A DNA stretch of 31,948 nt, taken from positions 1-31,948 of the forward strand of contig NZ_CALCDX010000072.1 of the NCBI RefSeq assembly GCF_937900395.1, read 5' to 3'. This document shows positions 7,510 to 15,139 of this stretch, piece by piece. The notes under the pieces were generated by a model. The model was not told the origin of the DNA. It did not search any database and worked only from the letters and a program-made list of their open reading frames with translations. The stretch's first letter is position 1. Each line of letters begins with the position of its first letter. The stretch comes from an uncultured Caulobacter sp. Lineage in GTDB: Bacteria; Pseudomonadota; Alphaproteobacteria; Caulobacterales; Caulobacteraceae. The position numbers and the translations under genes are program-made.

Positions 7510-9252
7510 TCAAGCTCGGGAGAGGTTGAAGATGGGCGTGGCCGGAAAGCCCTTCCGCCCCTGGGTGCGCCCGACATAGCCGCAGCGCACGCGATCGCCG
7601 TGGAACGTCGCCAACGCGCCTGCCAGCGCTTCGCTGACATAGGCCGAGCCCGGTGCGGCGTCAGGCTCGATCCGCGCGGCGACCACCACGTGCGCGCCGA
7701 CGACGGCGGGAGCCTTGGTCAGGGGGTTGGTGCGCAGATGGACCGGCCCGTAGTGGCCGCCGATCCGCAGGCCCAGGCTCCGCGGCAGGCCCAAGGCGCC
7801 CAGATCCACCGCGCGATAGGCCTCGAGCAAGGCCAGGGCGGCCAGCGCCGAATCGATGGGCTGGTCGAACACCAGGAACAGGCCGTCGCCCCAGGTCTCG
7901 ATATGGATCGGCGGCGCCTCCAGCGCCTCGACGACCTCGGCCAGGCGGCCCATGACCCCTTCCATGAAAGCCGGGATCTGGTCGTCCCGCAGCGCGCCAA
8001 ACCCTTGGACATCGGCGAACAGCATGGCCTTCATGGCCCGCGATCCGACCGCGATCGGCTTGGAGACGCTGGTGACGGGCTGTGGCCTGTCGACGGGGAT
8101 CACCACGGCTCGCCGGCCGCTTCTCGCCCAATAGGCCATGTCGGCGAACACGCCCGCCGGCCCCGGCGCGGCTCGCCCGTCCCACGCCGCCAGCTGCACC
8201 GCCTCGGTCGCCAGGGTCTGAGCGCGCAGCACCGCGCAGCCTATGGCGAACTGGCTGGCGTAGGCGAACACCTGCTCGTCTCCCAGATAGGGATCCTGCG
8301 AGGCGTAGCGGACCGAGGCCGCGCGCGCGATGCAGCGCTCGAAACGCTGCAGCCAGGTCTCGCCGAACGGCGCGACCGAGACCTCGACGAATGCGGCGCG
8401 ATGCAAGGGCAGGATCACATGCAGCTCGCCGCCGGCCTCAAGCAGGGCCTCGGCGAAGACGATGTCGGCGCCGGCCGCCAGGCCGCCATAGCCGAAGCCG
8501 ATCCGCTCGGCGCGCAGGGCTTCGTCGATGCGGGCGCGCAGGCTCTGGTCGCAGACGTTCTGGATGTGACCGGTGAAGTGCGCGCAGGCCGGCGGACGAA
8601 AGGGCGCCAGCCAGTCGGTATCCACGCCGACCTCGCGGCACAGCATCTCCATCTGACGCAGGGTGGAAGCATGGGCGGCGTAGGCGCTCGGCGCCAAGGC
8701 CAGCGCCTGCTCCAGCCGTCGCCGCGCGGCGTCCAGATCGCCGACCAGGAAGAGCGCCTCGGCGCGGCTGGCGGCTTCATAATAGGCCGCCTCCCCGGTC
8801 AGTCCTTGCGGGGGCGGGGCTTGCAGCACGCCCATGGCGCGCTCGGCGGCGCCCGCCCGATCGCCCGCGACGAGCATCATGGTGGCGGCGTTGATCGCGC
8901 CATAGACGCCGCCGAAGCGATGCGACAGGGCCTCGTATCGAAGGCGGGACGCCTTGGCGAAGGCGATCCGCCGCGCGCCCCGGCTGCCCAGGGCGACATC
9001 TTTCAACAGCCGCGCGCCCAGCGCGATCGTGTCGGCGTCGTCGGCCTCGGCGAGGCCCAGCCGAACATATTCCGAACGGGCGAAGTCCAGGGCGCCCGCC
9101 CGCGCCAGGCAGAGGACGGCGGCATAGGCCGCGCCGGGAGGCGCGGCCTCGCCTTCAAGCGCCGCATGGGCGATGTCGTAAGCCGCGAGGATCTCGCCGC
9201 GCCGGATCAGCGCGGCGATCTCCTCGCGGTCGAAGGACCTGTACGGACTCAG
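7510..9252 (-). CDS. TPR-S-like / SLOG-like / class III nucleotide cyclase fusion protein
   Basis: About 580 aa with three parts. Residues 10-210 are helical repeats with the YGAINAATMMLVAGD segment typical of TPR-S (formerly MAP3K/TRAF-binding-like) sensor repeats. Residues 222-385 are a Rossmann-type SLOG-like domain (FTGHIQNV at 226-233, GFGYGGLAAGADIVFAEAL at 252-270, ELHVILPL at 276-283). Residues 405-560 are a class III adenylyl/guanylyl cyclase domain with both metal-binding aspartates, D414 (FADVQGF) and D456 (WGDGLF). The usual substrate-choosing Lys is E452, and the transition-state Asn is V523, although R527 is kept, so the nucleotide used is open. No ATG, GTG or TTG fits without a long overlap; CTG at 9252 gives a CTGA 4-nt overlap with the gene before it, and an ATG at 9357 is the alternative. 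Likely cytoplasmic. The domain names come from remembered family patterns. Confidence 0.8.
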   Translation of the reverse strand: MSPYRSFDREEIAALIRRGEILAAYDIAHAALEGEAAPPGAAYAAVLCLARAGALDFARSEYVRLGLAEADDADTIALGARLLKDVALGSRGARRIAFAKASRLRYEALSHRFGGVYGAINAATMMLVAGDRAGAAERAMGVLQAPPPQGLTGEAAYYEAASRAEALFLVGDLDAARRRLEQALALAPSAYAAHASTLRQMEMLCREVGVDTDWLAPFRPPACAHFTGHIQNVCDQSLRARIDEALRAERIGFGYGGLAAGADIVFAEALLEAGGELHVILPLHRAAFVEVSVAPFGETWLQRFERCIARAASVRYASQDPYLGDEQVFAYASQFAIGCAVLRAQTLATEAVQLAAWDGRAAPGPAGVFADMAYWARSGRRAVVIPVDRPQPVTSVSKPIAVGSRAMKAMLFADVQGFGALRDDQIPAFMEGVMGRLAEVVEALEAPPIHIETWGDGLFLVFDQPIDSALAALALLEAYRAVDLGALGLPRSLGLRIGGHYGPVHLRTNPLTKAPAVVGAHVVVAARIEPDAAPGSAYVSEALAGALATFHGDRVRCGYVGRTQGRKGFPATPIFNLSRA

Positions 9253-9659
9253 GGAATCTGACCCGCGCCGTTCTCGACGTCGGGGTCGAGCGTGATCAGC
9301 TGCTTGTGAGCATCCAGCATGAACAGGCTGTAGGTGTAGATGCCCATCCGATTGCATTCGTAGATGATCTTGAACGCGGTGTGGGTCGGAAGCGCACCGC
9401 CGCCATGCGGCTTTTCGGTCACCCACACCCAACTGGAGAAATTTACGCCGTAGTCGTCGTCGACCTGGATCGGCCGGCGCTGGAAGGCCCAGCCGGCCGC
9501 GATCAGTTGGTCGCTCAGTCGGAAATACAGTTCCTGGCGTTGGCTGAGGGGCATGCTCAGCGGAACCGGATGGGCCGGATCGACCACGTTCATGAAGTTG
9601 AAGTTCGAATCGAAGCCCACGACGATCTCGACGTAGGTGGTCGGTGTCGGTTCAGTCAT
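9249..9659 (-). CDS. 136-aa protein of unknown family, middle gene of TIR-cyclase operon
   Basis: I do not recognise this protein. It is soluble, with no signal peptide or membrane segment, and alternates short hydrophobic strands with aromatic residues (YVEIVVGFDSNFNFMNV, SSWVWVTEK, AFKIIYECNRMGIYTYSLF), suggesting a compact alpha/beta or beta-rich fold. The start ATG at 9659 is supported by GGGAGG 7 bases upstream and by an ATGA overlap with the stop of the TIR gene (9656-9659). Its own stop overlaps the predicted CTG start of the cyclase gene. This coupling implies that it is made together with the TIR and cyclase proteins, possibly as an adaptor, regulator or ligand sensor; that role is only inferred from position. 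Confidence 0.8.
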   Translation of the reverse strand: MTEPTPTTYVEIVVGFDSNFNFMNVVDPAHPVPLSMPLSQRQELYFRLSDQLIAAGWAFQRRPIQVDDDYGVNFSSWVWVTEKPHGGGALPTHTAFKIIYECNRMGIYTYSLFMLDAHKQLITLDPDVENGAGQIP

Positions 9660-11713
9660 TTTTGCGCCTCCCGAGTGGAAGCTCCACCAGGAAGAGAGTC
9701 TCTCCAAAACGCAAGGAATCCGGGGTGTCCGTAGCCCTGTTTTATGAGGTCGCGCACGATCGCGTCGGCTTCTGTCCTACGTCCGACCGCCGCGAGCGAG
9801 CGCGCCAGCACGTCGCGACTCGAGGGCGGCAGGGTGGCGCGCCAGGGCCATAGGATGTCGACGGCCGAGGCGGCGCGTCCGGCCGACCACTCCGAGAACG
9901 CATAGATCGCGGCGGCGCCCGCGTCCTTGCGCCAGGTGGTGGCCTTGGCGCGGACGGCCAGCGCGTCGGCCAGCGTCCGCACCCTGTCCGCGCGTCCAGA
10001 CTGGAGGGCCAGGGTGACGGCCTGCTGGTCCAGGCGACCTTCGTACCTGTCGCTCCAGGCCTCAGCCTTCGGTCCCACGCGACGCGCCGCGAGGATTTTC
10101 CCCGCCTCGGCGTGGGCGGCGCGAGCGTCGTCCATCCGTCCCGACCATAGCGCCAGATCGGCGGCGTCCATCAGGCTGCTCGCCAGATATTCCCGCCAGC
10201 GGGCGTTCGTCGGATCCAGGACGGCCAGGCCCCGAAGCCGCTTCAGGTTCTCGTCCGACCGCGCCCGCGCCGAAGCCAGACGGCCCAGGTCAAGCTCGAG
10301 CCGCGCCAGCGCCACCTGGGCGGCGACGGCGCGCGCGGCCAGACGCTTGTCGCTCGGGTTCTGGGCCAGGGCCTCCTCCAGCAGGCGCACCGCCGCCTGC
10401 CGCTCGGCGACGGCCTCGCGCGGACGCGCGATGCGCATCAGGCAGTCCGCCGACCACGCCCGCGAATTGGCCAGGCCCTGGATCAGCTTCTGGTCCTTGG
10501 GCGCCTTGGCGAGTTCGGCTTCGAAGACGGACGAGGCGACCCGGAACGCGTCCAGCGCCTCGGCCGGCCGCGCCTGTTCGTAGAACAGGGTGCCCAGGTT
10601 GTTCTTGGCGTAGGCGACCTCGATCCGCCACTCGGGACGCTTGGGATCGAGGGCCACGAGGCGATCGGCCAGCTCGCCATAGCGCTTGAAGCCGCGCTCG
10701 GCGCCCACGACATCGTTGCGGCTCCATTGCACATAGCCGAGCCAGAAAACGTTCTGAGCCTCGTCGAACACATAGTCGCCGTTCTGCGGGTTGCGCTGAA
10801 CCAGGGTGTGGGTGGTGGCCGCGGCCTGGGAGAAGGCGTGCTCGGCGCCGGCGAGATCGCCGCGCTGCTCGCGGATCGTCCCCAGCAGGGTCTGGGCCTT
10901 GGCGCGCTGGCCCAGGGCCTTGTCGTCCAGCCGGTCCGTCTGCGCCTTGGCGTAGTAGGCCAGCACCTTGGCGCTGACGCTGTCGAGCACGTCGAGACGG
11001 CCGACAGGCTCCAGCTGCTGGCGCAGGTCGCCCAGCATGAAGGCCACCAGCGCCTCGGTCTCGTCCCGCTGCTGGCGGGCGATCTGGCGCGATTTGAGGG
11101 TCACCACCGTCATGGCGCCCATGCCGATGGCCAGCGCCACCGCCGCCGTCGTGAACGCGGCCATGACCTGCAGCCGTCGCCGGGCGTCGCGCTGCACGAG
11201 CTGGTCCAGGCTGACGTTCAGAAGACGGGCGGCGATCTTCAGGCGCGCCAAGCGTCGGCCGTCGCCGTCCTCGCGCAGATCCACCGCCAGCGGCTCAACG
11301 CCCGGGGGCAACACCGCGCGCAGCGAGGGGGGCAGGATCGCGGCGAGGTCCGTCTGGGCGCCGGCGTCCGGCGTGATCACGCAAATGATGCGCTCGGGCG
11401 CGCCGGTCTTCAGGAAGTATTCGACCTCCTGGTCAACCCAGCGCGAGGCCGCCGCGGCCTCCGAGCACAGGACGATCAACGCATCCGAACGCTCCAACGC
11501 CGTCCGGATGGCGCCGTTCAGATCAAGCGAGGCGCTCAGCTCGTCGCGGTCTCGGAAAATAGGTCGTAAGCTGCGCTTGGAATCGTCTACGCCGCGCTTA
11601 GCCACAAGGTGGGGCGGACGATAGGTCTCGAGCGCGCGATGTAGCCATTGAGCGACTTTGCGATCGCGATGACTATAACTGATAAACGCCTTGTAGCGCT
11701 GTCGGCTATCCAT
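9656..11713 (-). CDS. membrane-anchored TIR domain - TPR protein
   Basis: A 685-aa protein. Residues 5-150 are a TIR domain: YKAFISYSHRD at 7-17, FRDRDEL at 53-59, and SRWVDQE at 90-96, where E96 sits at the place of the catalytic glutamate of NAD-cleaving TIR domains. Residues 184-206 form one transmembrane helix preceded by RRR (178-180), so the TIR part should face the cytoplasm. The remaining 470 residues are tetratricopeptide-like helical repeats (for example NNLGTLFYEQARPAEALDAF), probably on the other face of the membrane. The ATG at 11713 is the only start close enough to the TIR domain; GGGGG lies about 6 bases upstream. It is the first gene of a coupled operon with the 136-aa gene and the cyclase. 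It could be an NADase effector or only a signalling scaffold. Confidence 0.87.
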   Translation of the reverse strand: MDSRQRYKAFISYSHRDRKVAQWLHRALETYRPPHLVAKRGVDDSKRSLRPIFRDRDELSASLDLNGAIRTALERSDALIVLCSEAAAASRWVDQEVEYFLKTGAPERIICVITPDAGAQTDLAAILPPSLRAVLPPGVEPLAVDLREDGDGRRLARLKIAARLLNVSLDQLVQRDARRRLQVMAAFTTAAVALAIGMGAMTVVTLKSRQIARQQRDETEALVAFMLGDLRQQLEPVGRLDVLDSVSAKVLAYYAKAQTDRLDDKALGQRAKAQTLLGTIREQRGDLAGAEHAFSQAAATTHTLVQRNPQNGDYVFDEAQNVFWLGYVQWSRNDVVGAERGFKRYGELADRLVALDPKRPEWRIEVAYAKNNLGTLFYEQARPAEALDAFRVASSVFEAELAKAPKDQKLIQGLANSRAWSADCLMRIARPREAVAERQAAVRLLEEALAQNPSDKRLAARAVAAQVALARLELDLGRLASARARSDENLKRLRGLAVLDPTNARWREYLASSLMDAADLALWSGRMDDARAAHAEAGKILAARRVGPKAEAWSDRYEGRLDQQAVTLALQSGRADRVRTLADALAVRAKATTWRKDAGAAAIYAFSEWSAGRAASAVDILWPWRATLPPSSRDVLARSLAAVGRRTEADAIVRDLIKQGYGHPGFLAFWRDSLPGGASTREAQK

Positions 11714-11748
11714 GTGTCGCCCCCGATCGACAGCAGGAGCGTCCTTCG

Positions 11749-12495
11749 ATGAAAACGATTGCCCCATCGTTCGCCCCCGCGTCGTCCCATACGCCGAAAG
11801 AAGCATCGCCTAAAGACTATCGCGCAAATCGTGTATTTCGACACATGCTTCAGCCAGAAGTGGAATCCCTGGCCGGCGCGATCGAACACCTGAGCTACGA
11901 CAAGGGGGAAATGATCCTCCAGCGCCACGATCAGGAGGGCGGCATCTACCTGCTGCTGGAGGGCGTCCTGCTGGCCAACCAGTATGCGAAGTCGGGCCGC
12001 GAGGTCGGCTATCGACGCATCACCCCGGGCAGCTATTTCGGAGAGATTTCGGCGATCGACGGCCTGCCCCGCTCGGTCAATATCGTCGCGCTCGAGGACT
12101 CGCGCATCGCTCGCCTGCCCCAGTCGCTGGTGCGCCGGCTGTTCGACGAGTCGCCGCGCTTCATGAAGGCCCTCCTGGAGGACATGGCGGGGCTGGCGCG
12201 ATCCCTGACCGATCGCCTGTTCGAGCTGACCGCGGTGTCGGTGGCCTGCCGCGTCGATATCGAACTCCTGCGGATGGCCAGCGCCGCAAGCCGCGACGGC
12301 CGTCAGGCGGTGATCAATCCGTGCCCCACCCACGCCGAGCTGGCCGCCCTGCTGGGCAGTCAGCGCGAGCCGGTGACCCGTGAGCTGAACCGCCTGGCGG
12401 GTCTGGGCATCCTTCGCCAGACGGGCCGCACCCTGCACGTCCTGGACCTTCCCGCCCTGACGGACGAGGTCGAACGCATCGGCGGCGAGGTCTGA
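11749..12495 (+). CDS. CRP/FNR-family cyclic-nucleotide-binding transcription regulator
   Basis: A 248-aa regulator. Residues 27-140 form a cyclic-nucleotide-binding beta roll with an intact phosphate-binding cassette: GEI at 98-100 and PRSV at 107-110 (E99 and R108 match CRP Glu72 and Arg82). A dimer helix follows, then a winged helix-turn-helix at about 193-233 (THAELAALLGSQREPVTRELNRL). There are no FNR-type N-terminal cysteines, so ligand rather than iron-sulfur sensing is expected. The ATG at 11749 has AGGAG 10 bases upstream; the first 26 residues are unstructured-looking, and a later start near 11845 is conceivable. It diverges from the TIR-cyclase operon with 35 bases between the start codons, which makes it a natural sensor of that cyclase's product or the operon's regulator (inference). 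Confidence 0.9.
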   Translation: MKTIAPSFAPASSHTPKEASPKDYRANRVFRHMLQPEVESLAGAIEHLSYDKGEMILQRHDQEGGIYLLLEGVLLANQYAKSGREVGYRRITPGSYFGEISAIDGLPRSVNIVALEDSRIARLPQSLVRRLFDESPRFMKALLEDMAGLARSLTDRLFELTAVSVACRVDIELLRMASAASRDGRQAVINPCPTHAELAALLGSQREPVTRELNRLAGLGILRQTGRTLHVLDLPALTDEVERIGGEV

Positions 12496-12500
12496 GCGTC

Positions 12501-13691
12501 CTAGAAAGCCGCTCGTCGACCGAACCTTCGCCCGATCGCGACGACCAACGCCTCGATATGGTCGATGATCCAGCTGACCGGGTTCTCGCCCGGCCGGTTT
12601 CGACTCACCGCCCAGGTCGTGGCGCAGACGGCGGCGAACAGCGCGGCCGGCAGGCCGACGGTCAGGAGGGCCGGCAGACCCACGCTCGCGGCCATGGCCT
12701 GGCCCAGGATCATCGAGGTCTCGAACAGGAACAGCAGAACCGCGCCGGTGGCCATGGCCGAGCCCGCGCCCGCCCGCTTGGCGCTGAGGCCCAGCGGAAT
12801 AGCCAGCAGAGGCAGCAGCGGCAGCATCAGGGCGCGCGACGACCGAGCGTAGAACTCGGCGAGCAGCGCCTGCCGGGGAAGCGCCGTCGGCCCCGCGCCA
12901 AAGCCCTGCCGGGCCAGTTCGACCAGCGTCAGCTCGCTGACGTCGTTTCCCCGCATCCGAAACAGCTTGCCCGCCAACGACAACGGCACGTCGAAGGCGA
13001 AGCGGGAGAACTCGGCGACATAGGTCTGGTGGTCCGGGGTGGTGCTGACCTGACGGCCGTCGCGCAGGTCCAGCGTGACCCGCTGGTCGGCCTCGCTCTT
13101 GTTCACAACCGCGGTGCGGGCGGTGAGCACGTCTTCGCGGCCATCGGGCGTGATCTTGCGGATGAACACCCGTTCCAGGCGCCGCCCGCTGGCGTCGGTG
13201 TCGTCGGCGGTCAGCAGGAGCGGGCCGGTGGATAGCAGGGCCTTGGGCCTGACGTCGCCGTTCCAGCCCGCCTTGTCGGCCGCGTGCAGCACCGCGTGAT
13301 AGGCGTAACGGCTGTACGGCTGCACGAAGCCGAACAGCAGCACGCTGAACGCCATCAGCGCGACGCCCAGCCCCACGAACGGCGCGGCGAGACGGCCCAG
13401 AGACACGCCGCCAGCCAGGATCGCGTCGATCTCCGAGCTCTTGCTGAGCCCGTTGACCACCACGAACAGGCCGATGAAGAAGCCGCCCGGCAAGGTCAGG
13501 CCCACATAGTGCGGCACCAGATTGACCAGCAGCTCGGTCAGGAACTTGAAACCGTCCGTAGTCTGAGAAAGAAGCTGGAACGACCGCATCAGGCGCTCCA
13601 TCAGAAACGCCACCATCGTGCTGATCAGCACGGCGCTCATCGGCGTCAGGGTGCGCCTGAGCAGGTACCGGTCCAGGGTGGTCGGGATCAT
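12501..13691 (-). CDS. LptF/LptG (YjgP/YjgQ) family permease
   Basis: A 396-aa inner-membrane protein with the LptF/LptG layout: three transmembrane helices in the first 130 residues, starting with LDRYLLRRTL, a periplasmic beta-jellyroll of about 130 residues, then three helices (from LMLPLLPLLAIPLGLSAKR). In lipopolysaccharide export LptF and LptG form a pair with the LptB ATPase; here only one such gene is present and its neighbour 14 bases upstream is a glycosyltransferase, so it may be a paralogue serving another glycolipid. The ATG at 13691 lacks a strong ribosome binding site. The C-terminus ends 5 bases from the convergent CRP-like gene. It could still be the housekeeping LptF or LptG; only a genome-wide count would tell. 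Confidence 0.88.
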   Translation of the reverse strand: MIPTTLDRYLLRRTLTPMSAVLISTMVAFLMERLMRSFQLLSQTTDGFKFLTELLVNLVPHYVGLTLPGGFFIGLFVVVNGLSKSSEIDAILAGGVSLGRLAAPFVGLGVALMAFSVLLFGFVQPYSRYAYHAVLHAADKAGWNGDVRPKALLSTGPLLLTADDTDASGRRLERVFIRKITPDGREDVLTARTAVVNKSEADQRVTLDLRDGRQVSTTPDHQTYVAEFSRFAFDVPLSLAGKLFRMRGNDVSELTLVELARQGFGAGPTALPRQALLAEFYARSSRALMLPLLPLLAIPLGLSAKRAGAGSAMATGAVLLFLFETSMILGQAMAASVGLPALLTVGLPAALFAAVCATTWAVSRNRPGENPVSWIIDHIEALVVAIGRRFGRRAAF

Positions 13692-13705
13692 CGCGGGCGG
13701 GGAAT

Positions 13706-14953
13706 CTAGAGCGCCGGCAGGCCGGCGGTCGCCGGTTCGACTGTCGCGACGCGGCGACGCGCGGGCGAAAGAACCTGCTCCATGGACCGCGCCCTCAGCG
13801 CTTCGCCATAGACCTCCACCACCTCGTCGAGGATTTGCGTCCAGCGGAAGGCGGCGCTGCGCTTCAGCGCCTGGGCCGCGAGACGCCGGCGCAGATCGCC
13901 GTCGACGATCAGCTCGGTCAGCGCCTGGGCATAGGCGGTGGGCTGGTCGGCGCAGAGCTTGCCGTTGTCATCATGCCGCATCAGCGCGCGCGTATTGGGC
14001 GCGTCGGCGCAGACCATGGCGAGCCCGCAGGCCATGGCCTCGAGATTGACGTTGCCGAAGGTCTCGGTGGTGCTGGTGTTCAGGAAGATGTCGCCGCTGG
14101 CGAGCGCGGTCGCCAGGGCCTCGCCCGACAGGAAACCGGTGAACACCGCGCCCGGCAGCCGCTCCTCGAACCAGCTCCGCGCGGGGCCGTCGCCGATCAC
14201 CAGCACCTGCGGCGACTGACTCGCCGCCCGCAGCTGCTGGATGGTCTCGGCGAAGGACGCCAAGCCCTTCTCCATGACGATCCGCCCCAGGAACACGATC
14301 ACCGGACGGGCGGGATCGAAGCCTTGACCGGCGCGCCACGCCTCGCTGCGTCGTCCGGGGTGGAAGAGCTCGGGATCCACGCCCCGCGCCCAGGTGCGCA
14401 CCTGGGCGGGCAGGTTCTGGGCCCTCAGCTCGTCGCCGATCGCCTCGGTGGGCGCCATGACGTAGTCGCAGGCGCCGTAGAAGCGCCACAGCCGCTGGCG
14501 CACCAGCGGCCGCAGGCGGCCAAGGCCATAGTAGTCGAGATAGCTGTCGAACAGCGTGTGCAGGCTGGCGACGACCGGAACCTTGAGACGCCGGCCCAGC
14601 CTCAACGCCGCCCAGCCCAGGAGATCGGGCGCCGACAGGTGGACGAGGTCCGGCTTGAACGCCTCGACGTCCCTTCGGATCGACGCGGGCAGGCCCAGCG
14701 CGAGCCGATAGTCTCCCCGAAGCGGGATCTTGATCGAGGGAACCGAAATCAATTCGCCGGCGGGTTCGAAAGCGGCCTTGGGTCCGGTCGGCGAATAGAC
14801 GCGGACCTGGGCGCCGACCGTGTCCTGCAGGTGACCGACCAGACGGTTCAGCGACTTGTTGGCCCCGTCGAGCGTGTAGTTGTAGTTCCCTGAAAACAAG
14901 GCAATCCGTAACGGGCGCGCACCACCAGCGTGCGTCAGCGCCTTGATGTCCAT
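13706..14953 (-). CDS. GT4-family glycosyltransferase
   Basis: A 415-aa GT-B fold enzyme, probably cytoplasmic and membrane-associated. The N-terminal acceptor domain opens with RIALFSGNYNYTLDGANKSLNRL; the donor domain has VIVFLGRIVMEKG and the EX7E signature TETFGNVNLEAMACG, in which the glutamates contact the nucleotide sugar. It resembles mannosyl- or glucosyl-transferases acting on lipids, but donor and acceptor cannot be read. The ATG at 14953 is used because GGGGAAG lies 7 bases upstream; a longer frame to 15055 has low-quality sequence. It is followed by the LptF-like permease gene, consistent with one transcript making and exporting a product. Confidence 0.9.
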   Translation of the reverse strand: MDIKALTHAGGARPLRIALFSGNYNYTLDGANKSLNRLVGHLQDTVGAQVRVYSPTGPKAAFEPAGELISVPSIKIPLRGDYRLALGLPASIRRDVEAFKPDLVHLSAPDLLGWAALRLGRRLKVPVVASLHTLFDSYLDYYGLGRLRPLVRQRLWRFYGACDYVMAPTEAIGDELRAQNLPAQVRTWARGVDPELFHPGRRSEAWRAGQGFDPARPVIVFLGRIVMEKGLASFAETIQQLRAASQSPQVLVIGDGPARSWFEERLPGAVFTGFLSGEALATALASGDIFLNTSTTETFGNVNLEAMACGLAMVCADAPNTRALMRHDDNGKLCADQPTAYAQALTELIVDGDLRRRLAAQALKRSAAFRWTQILDEVVEVYGEALRARSMEQVLSPARRRVATVEPATAGLPAL

Positions 14954-15139
14954 CTTCGTTCTTCCCCGCGCCCCCAGTCCCGCCCCGTAAGACGACGTCC
15001 TGGCCCCACCACCGCAGACGATTTTTCGAAATCGATGAGAGCTACACCGACTCATGTCGTCCTTTTGTGAAGGCGGGCGACTGGCATCACTTCGTCACGG
15101 TGTCGGACTATCGGTGGGCAGAGATTCTGGGACGCGAAG
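14954..15139. promoter_or_regulatory. divergent intergenic region of the two glycosyltransferase operons
   Basis: A 186-base gap between divergently transcribed GT4 genes that must hold both promoters. It contains a 6-bp inverted repeat with a TTCG tetraloop (CGATTT 15019-15024 / AAATCG 15029-15034), which could be an operator or a leader hairpin. I found no convincing -35/-10 pair. Confidence 0.35.

Noticed and set aside
7138..9261. 707-codon plus-strand frame over the cyclase gene
   Set aside because: Antisense shadow; the minus strand carries recognisable TPR-S, SLOG and cyclase motifs and coupled gene junctions.
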